Origin: Parafilimonas sp. | Lineage (GTDB): Bacteria > Bacteroidota > Bacteroidia > Chitinophagales > Chitinophagaceae | Direction of reading: 5' to 3' | Length of the DNA: 9,274 nt | Assembly (NCBI GenBank): GCA_023251275.1 | Contig: JAHEZC010000062.1 | Coordinates: 1-9,274 of the forward strand | Shown here: positions 1 through 5,545 of the stretch, in pieces | Layout of the letters: each line of letters starts with the position of its first letter | Numbering within the stretch: position 1 is the first letter of the stretch | Notes under the pieces: model-generated | The model's database searches: none | Seen by the model: only the letters and a program-made list of their open reading frames with translations | What the model was told of the DNA's origin: nothing | Position numbers and translations under genes: made by a program

Positions 1-35
1 AGCAGGATTTTAAAAAAGTGATATTGAATTTAGCC

Positions 36-54
36 GACTGACGTTGCATCAGTC
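36..54 (-). terminator. Possible hairpin terminator of citrate synthase
   Basis: A perfect inverted repeat, GACTGA (36-41) and TCAGTC (49-54) with a 7-nt loop, lies 18 bp beyond the citrate synthase stop codon. In the minus-strand transcript it is followed about 18 nt later by a T run (complement of 12-17). The U tract is not directly adjacent, so this is at best an atypical intrinsic terminator, but position and perfect stem support a 3'-end structure. Confidence 0.35.
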
Positions 55-72
55 ATACACGATATGAAAGAA

Positions 73-1395
73 TTACTCCCAGATTTCTCCATTGCCTGCT
101 AACCATGATTTTACGGCCTCGGTGGTTACACTCTTTGGCCTTTCAAGTGGAAAGCCCAATGCCCGGTCCCAGCAAAGACTGGCAAGTACACCCAGAGAAC
201 GGCTTACGCCAAATAATACGGTATAAAATTCATATTCTTCCAATCCATAATGTACCAACAAAGCGCCGCTGTGTGCATCTACATTCGGCCACGGGTTTTT
301 TATTTTACCAAGTGATTGCAAAATTGGAGGAACAGTTTCGTAGATATTCCAAACTGTTTGCACGAGGGGATCGTCCGGCATGTGCTTTTTGCCAAACTCC
401 ATCTGTGCTGTAAAACGGGGGTCAGTTTTACGCAACACAGCATGGCCATAACCCGGTACTACCTTTCCTGCACTCAAGGTTTTTTGTACATAATCTGCTA
501 TCTGTTCTTTTGAAGGCAACTCTGTTTCCAATTCTTCACGCATATCAAATATCCATTTGATTACTTCCTGGTTAGCCAAACCATGAAGCGGGCCTGCAAG
601 ACCATTCATTCCCGCTGCAAAACTTAAATAAGGATCGCTTAATGCAGAACCGACAAGATGCGTAGTATGAGCAGAAACGTTACCGCCTTCATGATCTGCG
701 TGAATAGTCATGTATAAACGCATGAGTTCCTTAAAGCTTTCATCTTCAAAACCCATCATGTGGGCAAGATTGCCTGCCCAATCGAGTAAGCCATTAGGCT
801 GAATATGTTCGCTGAATTTGTATTTACGGCGATATACATAAGCGGCGATCCTGGGAAGGCGTGCAATCAAATCCATTGAATCATCAAAAACATATTCCCA
901 ATAATCTTTTTTGCTCATACCTTTTGCATAGGATTTTGCAAAATTACTTTCGGTCTGCAAAGCCATTACGCCGGTTACAAACATGGTCATTGGATGAGCA
1001 GTGATGGGTAAAGCATCAATTGTATGAAAAACATGCGTCGGCACATGACTGCGGCGCTGCCATACCGAAGTAATTTGATGTGCATCTTCCTCTGAAGGCA
1101 TTTCCCCTATCAGCATCAGATAAAACAAACCTTCAGGCAGAGGCTCAGTTCCATCCTTTGCTTTAGGCAATTTTTCCTGCAATTCGGGTATAGAATAGTC
1201 GCGGAAACGAATGCCTTCATGTGCATCGAGCAAACTTGTTTCTGTCACAAGGCCGGTAATGCCACGCATACCCTGGTAAACCTGTGCAAGCGTAACTTCG
1301 CCGATCTTTTTATTACCATGCTCTTTGAGTAAATCTTTTATTTCTGCAACGGCAGCATCGGCTCTTGCTTTAAATAGTTCTTTTAATTCTCCCAT
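73..1395 (-). CDS. gltA: Citrate (Si)-synthase, mitochondrial/eukaryotic-like type
   Basis: Condenses acetyl-CoA with oxaloacetate to citrate, the entry step of the TCA cycle, in the cytosol. The 440-residue protein aligns by eye along its whole length with animal mitochondrial citrate synthase. Visible blocks are GMRGITGLVTETS (42-54), HPMT (134-137), HADHEGGNVSAH (232-243), SALSDPY (250-256), GLAGPLHGLANQEV (265-278), VPGYGHAVLRKTDPR (313-327), NVDAHSG (371-377) and GFPLERPKS (414-422). The catalytic triad is His271, His318 and Asp373. Substrate-binding His235, Arg327, Arg399 and Arg419 are present. Numbering is only 2-3 lower than pig citrate synthase (His274, His320, Asp375), so there are almost no indels. 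A mitochondrial leader is absent, as expected. The ATG start is followed at once by the family's N-terminal helix. It sits 150 bp downstream of rimM and is probably transcribed separately. It is clearly unlike the shorter E. coli-type hexameric enzyme in its central motifs. Confidence 0.97.
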   Translation of the reverse strand: MGELKELFKARADAAVAEIKDLLKEHGNKKIGEVTLAQVYQGMRGITGLVTETSLLDAHEGIRFRDYSIPELQEKLPKAKDGTEPLPEGLFYLMLIGEMPSEEDAHQITSVWQRRSHVPTHVFHTIDALPITAHPMTMFVTGVMALQTESNFAKSYAKGMSKKDYWEYVFDDSMDLIARLPRIAAYVYRRKYKFSEHIQPNGLLDWAGNLAHMMGFEDESFKELMRLYMTIHADHEGGNVSAHTTHLVGSALSDPYLSFAAGMNGLAGPLHGLANQEVIKWIFDMREELETELPSKEQIADYVQKTLSAGKVVPGYGHAVLRKTDPRFTAQMEFGKKHMPDDPLVQTVWNIYETVPPILQSLGKIKNPWPNVDAHSGALLVHYGLEEYEFYTVLFGVSRSLGVLASLCWDRALGFPLERPKSVTTEAVKSWLAGNGEIWE

Positions 1396-1457
1396 ACCTG
1401 TTTAATTGAATGTTGACAAGCGTTTAAATATTTCAGCAACGATATTACCTGATTTGC

Positions 1458-1465
1458 TAAAGGTA
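1458..1465 (-). promoter_or_regulatory. Possible -7 box for citrate synthase
   Basis: On the minus strand this reads TACCTTTA, one mismatch from the Bacteroidota -7 consensus TAnnTTTG, and lies 62 nt upstream of the gltA start codon. No clean TTG stands at the expected -33 distance. The same TTACCTTTAGC string occurs 57 nt upstream of lpxD, which adds some weight. This is inference from sequence only. Confidence 0.28.
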
Positions 1466-1471
1466 AAACAA

Positions 1472-1502
1472 GTCAGCAGAAGATTTAATGTCAGCAGAAG
1501 AT
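1472..1502. repeat. 18-bp-period direct repeat upstream of gltA
   Basis: The 13-mer GTCAGCAGAAGAT occurs at 1472-1484 and again, identically, at 1490-1502, separated by TTAAT. Start-to-start spacing is 18 bp. It lies just upstream of the candidate -7 box of citrate synthase and in the 3' flank of rimM. Two identical 13-mers in one intergenic region suggest a paired protein-binding site or a small tandem duplication. No regulator can be named. Confidence 0.6.
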
Positions 1503-1545
1503 AATTTTTTAAAAGGGCTTGTGTATGTATAGCCTCAAGGGAAAA

Positions 1546-2079
1546 TTATTTATAAATATCCAATAAGCCATCTGGCAAAATTACATGCACTTCCTTTTTT
1601 TTGTGATCAATTTTTTGAAGCGTTTGTTCATGGAGGGGGATAAAAGTTTCTCTATTATGCCTGTTAATGCGCAATAAAACCTGGTGCGTCTGTTCAATTA
1701 CTTCTTCAACCGGCCCCAATACTTCGTCTTCATTGATCACCAAATATCCGAGCAAGGTGACAGGGGATGATTTGTCAGCATGTTTAAGAAAATCATTCCG
1801 GCTGAGCCAAACTTTTTTCTTAACCAATTTATTTGATGCTTCTCTTGTATCTATACCCTCAAGCTTAATAAAAATCTCCTGATCGTCTTTGGGCCTGGCA
1901 TATTCAATAAAGTAAGGTAACCGCGAATCTTTCAACAGTTCTACAAATAATGCATCAATACCTTTCAGTGCTGTTTTTTTATGCAGCGCATGTTGCAATA
2001 CCAACTCTCCCTGTAAACCAAAAGAAGCTATAAATTTCCCAATGTTGAAGTATTCATTCACAGAGAATCCAGAAATCAA
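1546..2079 (-). CDS. rimM: Ribosome maturation factor RimM
   Basis: Assists maturation of the 30S head, binding S19 and 16S rRNA. The N-terminal RimM barrel shows YFNIGKFIASFGLQGEL (10-26), the family's IGxI...G..GE signature, then LEGIDTRE (73-80). The C-terminal PRC-barrel follows, with LLGYLVINED (109-118), a G-x-V-x-E segment near 122-126, FIPLHE (146-151) and the typical ending ILPDGLLDIY (167-176). Length fits the family (about 170-180). The reading frame contains no ATG: an in-frame stop lies at 2083-2085, so the only plausible starts are TTG at 2079 or GTG at 2061. GTG 2061 would give a protein beginning MNEYFNIGK, matching usual RimM N-termini, and has GGA 6 nt before it, so I favour 2061. 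It follows rpsP by 127-145 bp and is probably co-transcribed with it. Confidence 0.93.
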   Translation of the reverse strand: MISGFSVNEYFNIGKFIASFGLQGELVLQHALHKKTALKGIDALFVELLKDSRLPYFIEYARPKDDQEIFIKLEGIDTREASNKLVKKKVWLSRNDFLKHADKSSPVTLLGYLVINEDEVLGPVEEVIEQTHQVLLRINRHNRETFIPLHEQTLQKIDHKKKEVHVILPDGLLDIYK

Positions 2080-2162
2080 ATTTCACGATAAGAAAGTTAA
2101 TTCTACAGAGAAATCTTAAGAAATTTTACAGGCACATCTTCTTTTATACATAATAAAGAAAC

Positions 2163-2184
2163 ATCGTCCGTATTTCATGACGAT
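2163..2184 (-). other. Hairpin in the rpsP-rimM intergenic region
   Basis: ATCGTC (2163-2168) and GACGAT (2179-2184) form a perfect 6-bp inverted repeat around a 10-nt loop, 23 nt after the rpsP stop and about 80-100 nt before rimM. In the minus-strand transcript no U tract follows directly. It may be a processing or partial-attenuation structure between the two genes, or chance. Confidence 0.25.
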
Positions 2185-2206
2185 TTTACAAACGATCAAT
2201 GGGAAA

Positions 2207-2653
2207 CTACACTTCAGCGGGAGAACTTCCGTTCCTTTGCTCTGTTTTTCTTACAAAAGGTTGCCTGCGTCTTGCCTGTTGCTGTTTCTTGTGCTCGTCG
2301 GTACGCCGCTTGACATTCGCTTCATGCTCTTCGTGCCATTTCTGGAACTTAACCATAGCGGCCGCTTCATCGAATAAGCCAAGTTTTACTCCCCGTAACA
2401 AATGCTTCAGGAATAAGACTCCCTTAAAAGAAAGAATACGTCGAACCGTGTCAGTAGGCTGTGCTCCCTTGTGGAGCCATTCCAAAGCTTTCTGGCGATC
2501 TAACTGAATTGTTGCGGGTACAGTCAGCGGATTGTACGTACCAATTTTCTGGATAAATTTTCCATCGCGGGGCGCACGGGCATCGGCTATTACTATAAAG
2601 TAAAATGGCCGTTTTTTAGAGCCGTGTCTCTGTAGTCTGATTTTTACTGCCAT
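2207..2653 (-). CDS. rpsP: 30S ribosomal protein S16 with extended C-terminal tail
   Basis: Structural protein of the small ribosomal subunit. The S16 core covers residues 1-85: the N-terminus [18 protein letters not shown], then [22 protein letters not shown] (21-42, as IVxADxRxPRDGxFIxxxGxYNP), [20 protein letters not shown] (51-70) and RRILSFKGV (71-79). E. coli S16 is 82 residues. Here a further 60 or so follow, helical and very basic ([17 protein letters not shown], 115-131), as is usual in Bacteroidota S16. The ATG start gives the invariant N-terminus, so it is secure. A well-formed Bacteroidota promoter lies 52 nt upstream. Downstream rimM is a normal partner in the ffh/rpsP/rimM cluster. 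Confidence 0.97.
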   Translation of the reverse strand: MAVKIRLQRHGSKKRPFYFIVIADARAPRDGKFIQKIGTYNPLTVPATIQLDRQKALEWLHKGAQPTDTVRRILSFKGVLFLKHLLRGVKLGLFDEAAAMVKFQKWHEEHEANVKRRTDEHKKQQQARRRQPFVRKTEQRNGSSPAEV

Positions 2654-2705
2654 GTTAAATAGACATTTAAAGGCTAATGATTTAGGTTAACATTATTCAG
2701 AATTG

Positions 2706-2735
2706 CGAAAATAATAGTTATAGTTGAAAATGCAA
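2706..2735 (-). promoter_or_regulatory. Bacteroidota-type promoter of rpsP(-rimM)
   Basis: Read on the minus strand, TTG (2735-2733, within CTTTGC) stands exactly 19 nt before TATTTTCG (2713-2706). This matches the Bacteroidota sigma-ABfr pattern TTTG-N19-TAnnTTTG with one mismatch in the -7 box. The implied start site would leave a leader of roughly 45 nt before the rpsP ATG at 2653. Two tandem copies of CTTAAAC lie directly upstream of the -33 element. Confidence 0.6.
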
Positions 2736-2736
2736 A

Positions 2737-2750
2737 GTTTAAGGTTTAAG
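2737..2750. repeat. Tandem heptamer next to the rpsP -33 box
   Basis: GTTTAAG is repeated head to tail (2737-2743 and 2744-2750), reading CTTAAAC CTTAAAC on the minus strand. It abuts the -33 element of the proposed rpsP promoter, where an AT-rich UP-like element or a small activator site would lie. Short and AT-rich, so chance is quite possible. Confidence 0.35.
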
Positions 2751-2822
2751 GATTTGTTAGAAATATATAACCGGATTTTTTTTGCCTTATTTTTTTTAGT
2801 TTAAAACTTTTACCACCTGATA

Positions 2823-4148
2823 CTACACCGGTCTTCTCATACCCTGCATCCTGTTTACAGGCATTTTATTCATCATCTTCATCATCTGGCGCATTTGATC
2901 AAACTGCTTCATTAAGGCATTCACTTCCCCAATATCTTTCCCGCAGCCTTTTGCAATTCGCGTCCTCCGGCTTTGATTGATGCTGTCTGGGCTGGCTCTT
3001 TCAAAAGGAGTCATGGAATGAATAATGGCTTCTACACCTTTGAAAGCATCATCGCTGATATCTATGTCTTTAATTGCTTTTCCCATGCCTGGTATCATAC
3101 CCATTAAATCTTTCAGGTTGCCCATCTTTTTTATCTGTTGCAACTGTTCAAGAAAATCCTGAAAATCAAACTGATTCCTGCGAATTTTTCTTTCAAGTTT
3201 TTTTGCCTGTTCTTCATCAAACTGGTCCTGGGCTTTTTCAACGAGGGAAACAATATCGCCCATCCCGAGAATACGTTGCGCCATGCGTTCGGGATAGAAT
3301 ACATCGAGTGTTTCTGGTTTTTCACCGCTGCTTACAAATTTTATCGGCTTTTGAACGGTATATTTTACTGAGAGCGCAGCGCCGCCACGTGTATCGCCAT
3401 CGAGCTTCGTTAAAACAACCCCGGTGAAATCAAGCCTGTCATTGAAAGTTTTTGCAGTATTCACTGCATCCTGCCCGGTCATGCTGTCAACGACAAATAA
3501 AATCTCTGCGGGATTCACCGCAGCTTTAATATTCGCCACTTCGGTCATCATTACTTCATCAATTGCCAAACGCCCCGCAGTATCTATAATGACAACATTT
3601 TTATTTTTGCTTCTTGCTTCTTTGATGGCATTCTGTGCAATAGAAACAGGATCCTTATTGTCGGGCTCACTGAAAACATCCACATTTATCTGTTCGCCAA
3701 GCACCATCAATTGGTCAATTGCTGCTGGACGATAAGTATGTGCCGCCACCAATAATGGTGATTTTCCTTTTTTTGTTTTCAGGTAGTTTGCCAGCTTACT
3801 GCTGAAAGTAGTTTTTCCGCTTCCTTGTAAGCCTGCAATCAATATAATGGCAGGATTGCCGGAAATATTAAAATCTGCCTCTGCGCCTCCCATCAGTTCA
3901 GTCAATTCATCCTGTACAATCTTCACCATTAACTGACCGGGGCTGATTGCATTAAGCACCTTTGACCCCAATGCTTTTTCTTTAACCCTGTCAGTAAACT
4001 CTTTGGCGATTTTATAATTAACATCTGCGTCTGTCAATGCACGACGAATATCTTTCAGTGTATTGGCAATATTCAGTTCATTGATCCTGCCTTCACCTTT
4101 TAAGTTTTTAAAAGCGCTTTCGAGACGTTCTGTAAGATTATTAAACAT
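2823..4148 (-). CDS. ffh: Signal recognition particle GTPase Ffh (SRP54)
   Basis: Binds 4.5S RNA and nascent signal sequences and, with FtsY, delivers ribosomes to the membrane. The N domain covers about 1-90. The G domain follows, with P-loop GLQGSGKTT (106-114), RPAAIDQL (140-147), DTAGRL (189-194), TKLDGD (247-252) and SSGEKPETLDVFYPERMAQRILGMGD (273-298). The methionine-rich M domain follows from about 310, with SRRTRIAKGCG (393-403) for RNA binding and an MRQMMKMMNKM run (419-429). Length 441 is normal. Oddity: motif II, DTxRPAA in the family, reads HTYRPAA, so His137 replaces the near-invariant Asp (Asp135 in Thermus aquaticus and E. coli). That Asp is part of the composite GTPase active site. 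Arg140 and Gln146, the other motif II catalytic residues, are kept. The change is one base (CAT for GAT). The ATG start gives the standard N-terminus. rpsP and rimM follow on the same strand. Confidence 0.97.
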   Translation of the reverse strand: MFNNLTERLESAFKNLKGEGRINELNIANTLKDIRRALTDADVNYKIAKEFTDRVKEKALGSKVLNAISPGQLMVKIVQDELTELMGGAEADFNISGNPAIILIAGLQGSGKTTFSSKLANYLKTKKGKSPLLVAAHTYRPAAIDQLMVLGEQINVDVFSEPDNKDPVSIAQNAIKEARSKNKNVVIIDTAGRLAIDEVMMTEVANIKAAVNPAEILFVVDSMTGQDAVNTAKTFNDRLDFTGVVLTKLDGDTRGGAALSVKYTVQKPIKFVSSGEKPETLDVFYPERMAQRILGMGDIVSLVEKAQDQFDEEQAKKLERKIRRNQFDFQDFLEQLQQIKKMGNLKDLMGMIPGMGKAIKDIDISDDAFKGVEAIIHSMTPFERASPDSINQSRRTRIAKGCGKDIGEVNALMKQFDQMRQMMKMMNKMPVNRMQGMRRPV

Positions 4149-4175
4149 GAGCCGATAATATTATAATTTGGGCTG

Positions 4176-4183
4176 CAAATATA
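4176..4183 (-). promoter_or_regulatory. -7 box of the ffh promoter
   Basis: The minus strand reads TATATTTG, a perfect TAnnTTTG, 27 nt upstream of the ffh ATG. At the expected 19-nt spacing the -33 element is only TTTC rather than TTTG. The predicted leader is short, about 20 nt, and A/T-rich with no Shine-Dalgarno sequence, as is common in Bacteroidota. Confidence 0.45.
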
Positions 4184-4318
4184 AGCTGAAACCGAAAGAT
4201 GCGAAATGAAAGACGAAATCTGCGTGTGCAGATTTTAATTCTTTATAGCCCGCGGTTCAATATGAATAAGGTTTTACTATTTTTACTCTAATTTCCGAAT
4301 TCAGTTAATCCATAATGT

Positions 4319-4738
4319 ATGATACAAAGAATACAAACCATTTGGCTGCTGCTTGCATCATTATGTGCATTTCTCACCATAAAATTTTCATTTTACACGG
4401 GCATTCTTGTTGATGACCTGCAAAGAAAGTTAATTGCACTTAATGCAGCCAGTACGATACCGCTTATTGTACTTACGGTTGCTGTGGCAATTGCAGCACT
4501 TGTAACAATTTTTCTCTTTAAAGACAGAAGGATGCAATTAAGAATAACCATTGCAAATCTTTTAGTTTCAGTCCTGCTTATTGTGCTTTATTTTTCTGCT
4601 GTCAACAATCGTTATAATGAAGGCAGCTACGATCTCACAGCGCCTTTAATTTTCTTAGTTCCTTTTTTTCTGCTTTTTGCTGCGAGAGGAATTTATAAAG
4701 ACGACAGGCTTGTAAAAAGTGTTGACAGGCTGAGATAA
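4319..4738 (+). CDS. DUF4293 family integral membrane protein
   Basis: Function unknown. The 139-residue protein has four hydrophobic segments: 7-23, 46-67, 76-94 and 108-122. It starts MIQRIQTIWLLLA and ends with a charged cytoplasmic-looking tail, AARGIYKDDRLVKSVDRLR (121-139). That start and ending are typical of the Bacteroidota-restricted DUF4293 family, and the length fits. The ATG at 4319 gives the family N-terminus; another ATG 4 nt earlier is out of frame. It is divergent from ffh across 170 bp, so no shared operon, and no clear -33/-7 pair is visible in front. Loop 24-45 is polar. No catalytic motif is seen and no role should be inferred from position alone. Confidence 0.88.
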   Translation: MIQRIQTIWLLLASLCAFLTIKFSFYTGILVDDLQRKLIALNAASTIPLIVLTVAVAIAALVTIFLFKDRRMQLRITIANLLVSVLLIVLYFSAVNNRYNEGSYDLTAPLIFLVPFFLLFAARGIYKDDRLVKSVDRLR

Positions 4739-4769
4739 GCCAAAGAAACAAGGCAGACTTAAAGCATAT

Positions 4770-4788
4770 AAAATACAAGTATTTTTTT
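4770..4788 (+). terminator. AT-stem terminator candidate after DUF4293 gene
   Basis: AAAATA (4770-4775), loop CAAG, TATTTT (4780-4785), followed by three more T, lies 32 nt after the DUF4293 stop. Hairpin plus U run fits intrinsic termination, but the stem is entirely A-U and would be weak. Confidence 0.35.
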
Positions 4789-4807
4789 AAATAATAGCGT
4801 TCTCTTT

Positions 4808-4844
4808 GTGATTTCCTGGGTAAGAAATCATCCTGCATTACCCG
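4808..4844 (+). other. H-type RNA pseudoknot candidate
   Basis: Two inverted repeats interlock here. Stem 1 pairs TGATTTC (4809-4815) with GAAATCA (4824-4830), extendable by a G-U pair. Stem 2 pairs GGGTAA (4818-4823) with TTACCC (4838-4843). The order is S1, 2-nt loop, S2, no gap, S1', 7-nt loop, S2', the layout of a classic coaxially stacked H-type pseudoknot when read on the plus strand. On the minus strand the loop lengths are unfavourable. The element sits between the convergent DUF4293 and HD-domain genes, 70 nt past the DUF4293 stop. It could instead be two alternative hairpins, or chance. Confidence 0.35.
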
Positions 4845-4857
4845 AAGGTGAACAGAT

Positions 4858-5388
4858 TTATTTTTTAAACACAGGCAGGGGATTTAAAGGATGCCTCAAA
4901 AAATTTTTTAAAGTTTCTTTGATTAGAAACAGATGAAATCGCAAGGTTGGTAACTTTCTTCTGTTTTCTTTAATTTTTTTCTTGTCAATACCAAAAGTCA
5001 GTAATCCCAAAGACAGATCTATCCAATCTGCTCTCCGGAAATTTTCGGCAACCTGGTCATGCTTACCTTGATATTTACTCATCTTATGATGCCAGTATAT
5101 CATCAAAGTAATTTCCTCTGTCCAGTCTTGATTACCTGTTTCAGCTAAATAAATTATGGCTTGTTCAATAGATGGATTTAAATAGTCAAAAGTATGATCA
5201 GTCCAAATTCCAATGTCGTGGAATACTGCTGCAATGGCATATTTTTCTTCATTATTTTTTTCAGCATCAAGTAAAAGGCAATTTAAAAATACACGATATA
5301 CATGATTTTTATATTTGTCATAGTCGGAGCCGATAACCGGCTTAAACTTCAGTATTACATCTTCAATAATTTTATTTGAATACTCCAT
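4858..5388 (-). CDS. HD-domain phosphohydrolase-like protein
   Basis: A 176-residue soluble protein of the HD metal-dependent phosphohydrolase superfamily; the substrate cannot be told from sequence. Metal-site residues are visible in order: His29 (KNHVYRV), the HD doublet His57-Asp58 (VFHDIG), His65, His100-His101 (YWHHKM) and Asp121 (RRADWID). Spacing is as expected for a small single-domain HD protein related to HDc families rather than to RelA/SpoT or HD-GYP, whose extra motifs are absent. The C-terminus (145-176) is basic and proline-bearing. The ATG at 5388 is the first in frame and follows an AT-only stretch. It is divergent from the desaturase gene (157 bp apart) and convergent with DUF4293. 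Neither neighbour suggests a substrate. Confidence 0.8.
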   Translation of the reverse strand: MEYSNKIIEDVILKFKPVIGSDYDKYKNHVYRVFLNCLLLDAEKNNEEKYAIAAVFHDIGIWTDHTFDYLNPSIEQAIIYLAETGNQDWTEEITLMIYWHHKMSKYQGKHDQVAENFRRADWIDLSLGLLTFGIDKKKIKENRRKLPTLRFHLFLIKETLKNFLRHPLNPLPVFKK

Positions 5389-5393
5389 TTATT

Positions 5394-5527
5394 AATAATT
5401 TAATGCTGCGTCATCCTTAACTTTTCAATGCATTCAGATTGATTTGTCTGCATCATAGAAATTTATGCGCCGTCTCCAAAATCATTTTCTAGAATCCACG
5501 TTAAATGCATACAATAATTTAATCCTG
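5394..5527. repeat. Near-identical 15-mers flanking the HD/desaturase intergenic region
   Basis: AATAATTTAATGCTG (5394-5408) and AATAATTTAATCCTG (5513-5527) match at 14 of 15 positions. One copy lies near the start of each divergent gene. Both are AT-rich, so shared regulation of the HD-domain and desaturase genes is only a weak possibility. Confidence 0.25.
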
Positions 5528-5545
5528 TTTGCCTAAATTTGCTTC

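Noticed and set aside
2116..2178. 20-codon basic Cys-containing frame between rpsP and rimM.
   Set aside because: Length is well within chance expectation and its ATG lies in the hairpin loop without other support.
2778..2800. T-rich runs downstream of ffh as a terminator.
   Set aside because: They are T-rich on the plus strand, so A-rich in the ffh transcript, and no GC stem precedes them.
4247..4263. GCGGTTCAATATG, resembling a tRNA T-arm.
   Set aside because: No acceptor, D or anticodon stems can be built around it.
4635..4838. Minus-strand 67-codon frame opposite the DUF4293 gene.
   Set aside because: Its main part is the antisense shadow of transmembrane codons; no recognised family.
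5534..5541. TAAATTTG perfect -7-like box before the desaturase.
   Set aside because: Ends 4 nt before the ATG with no -33 TTG at 19 nt, so a promoter there would need leaderless or internal initiation; not listed as a feature.
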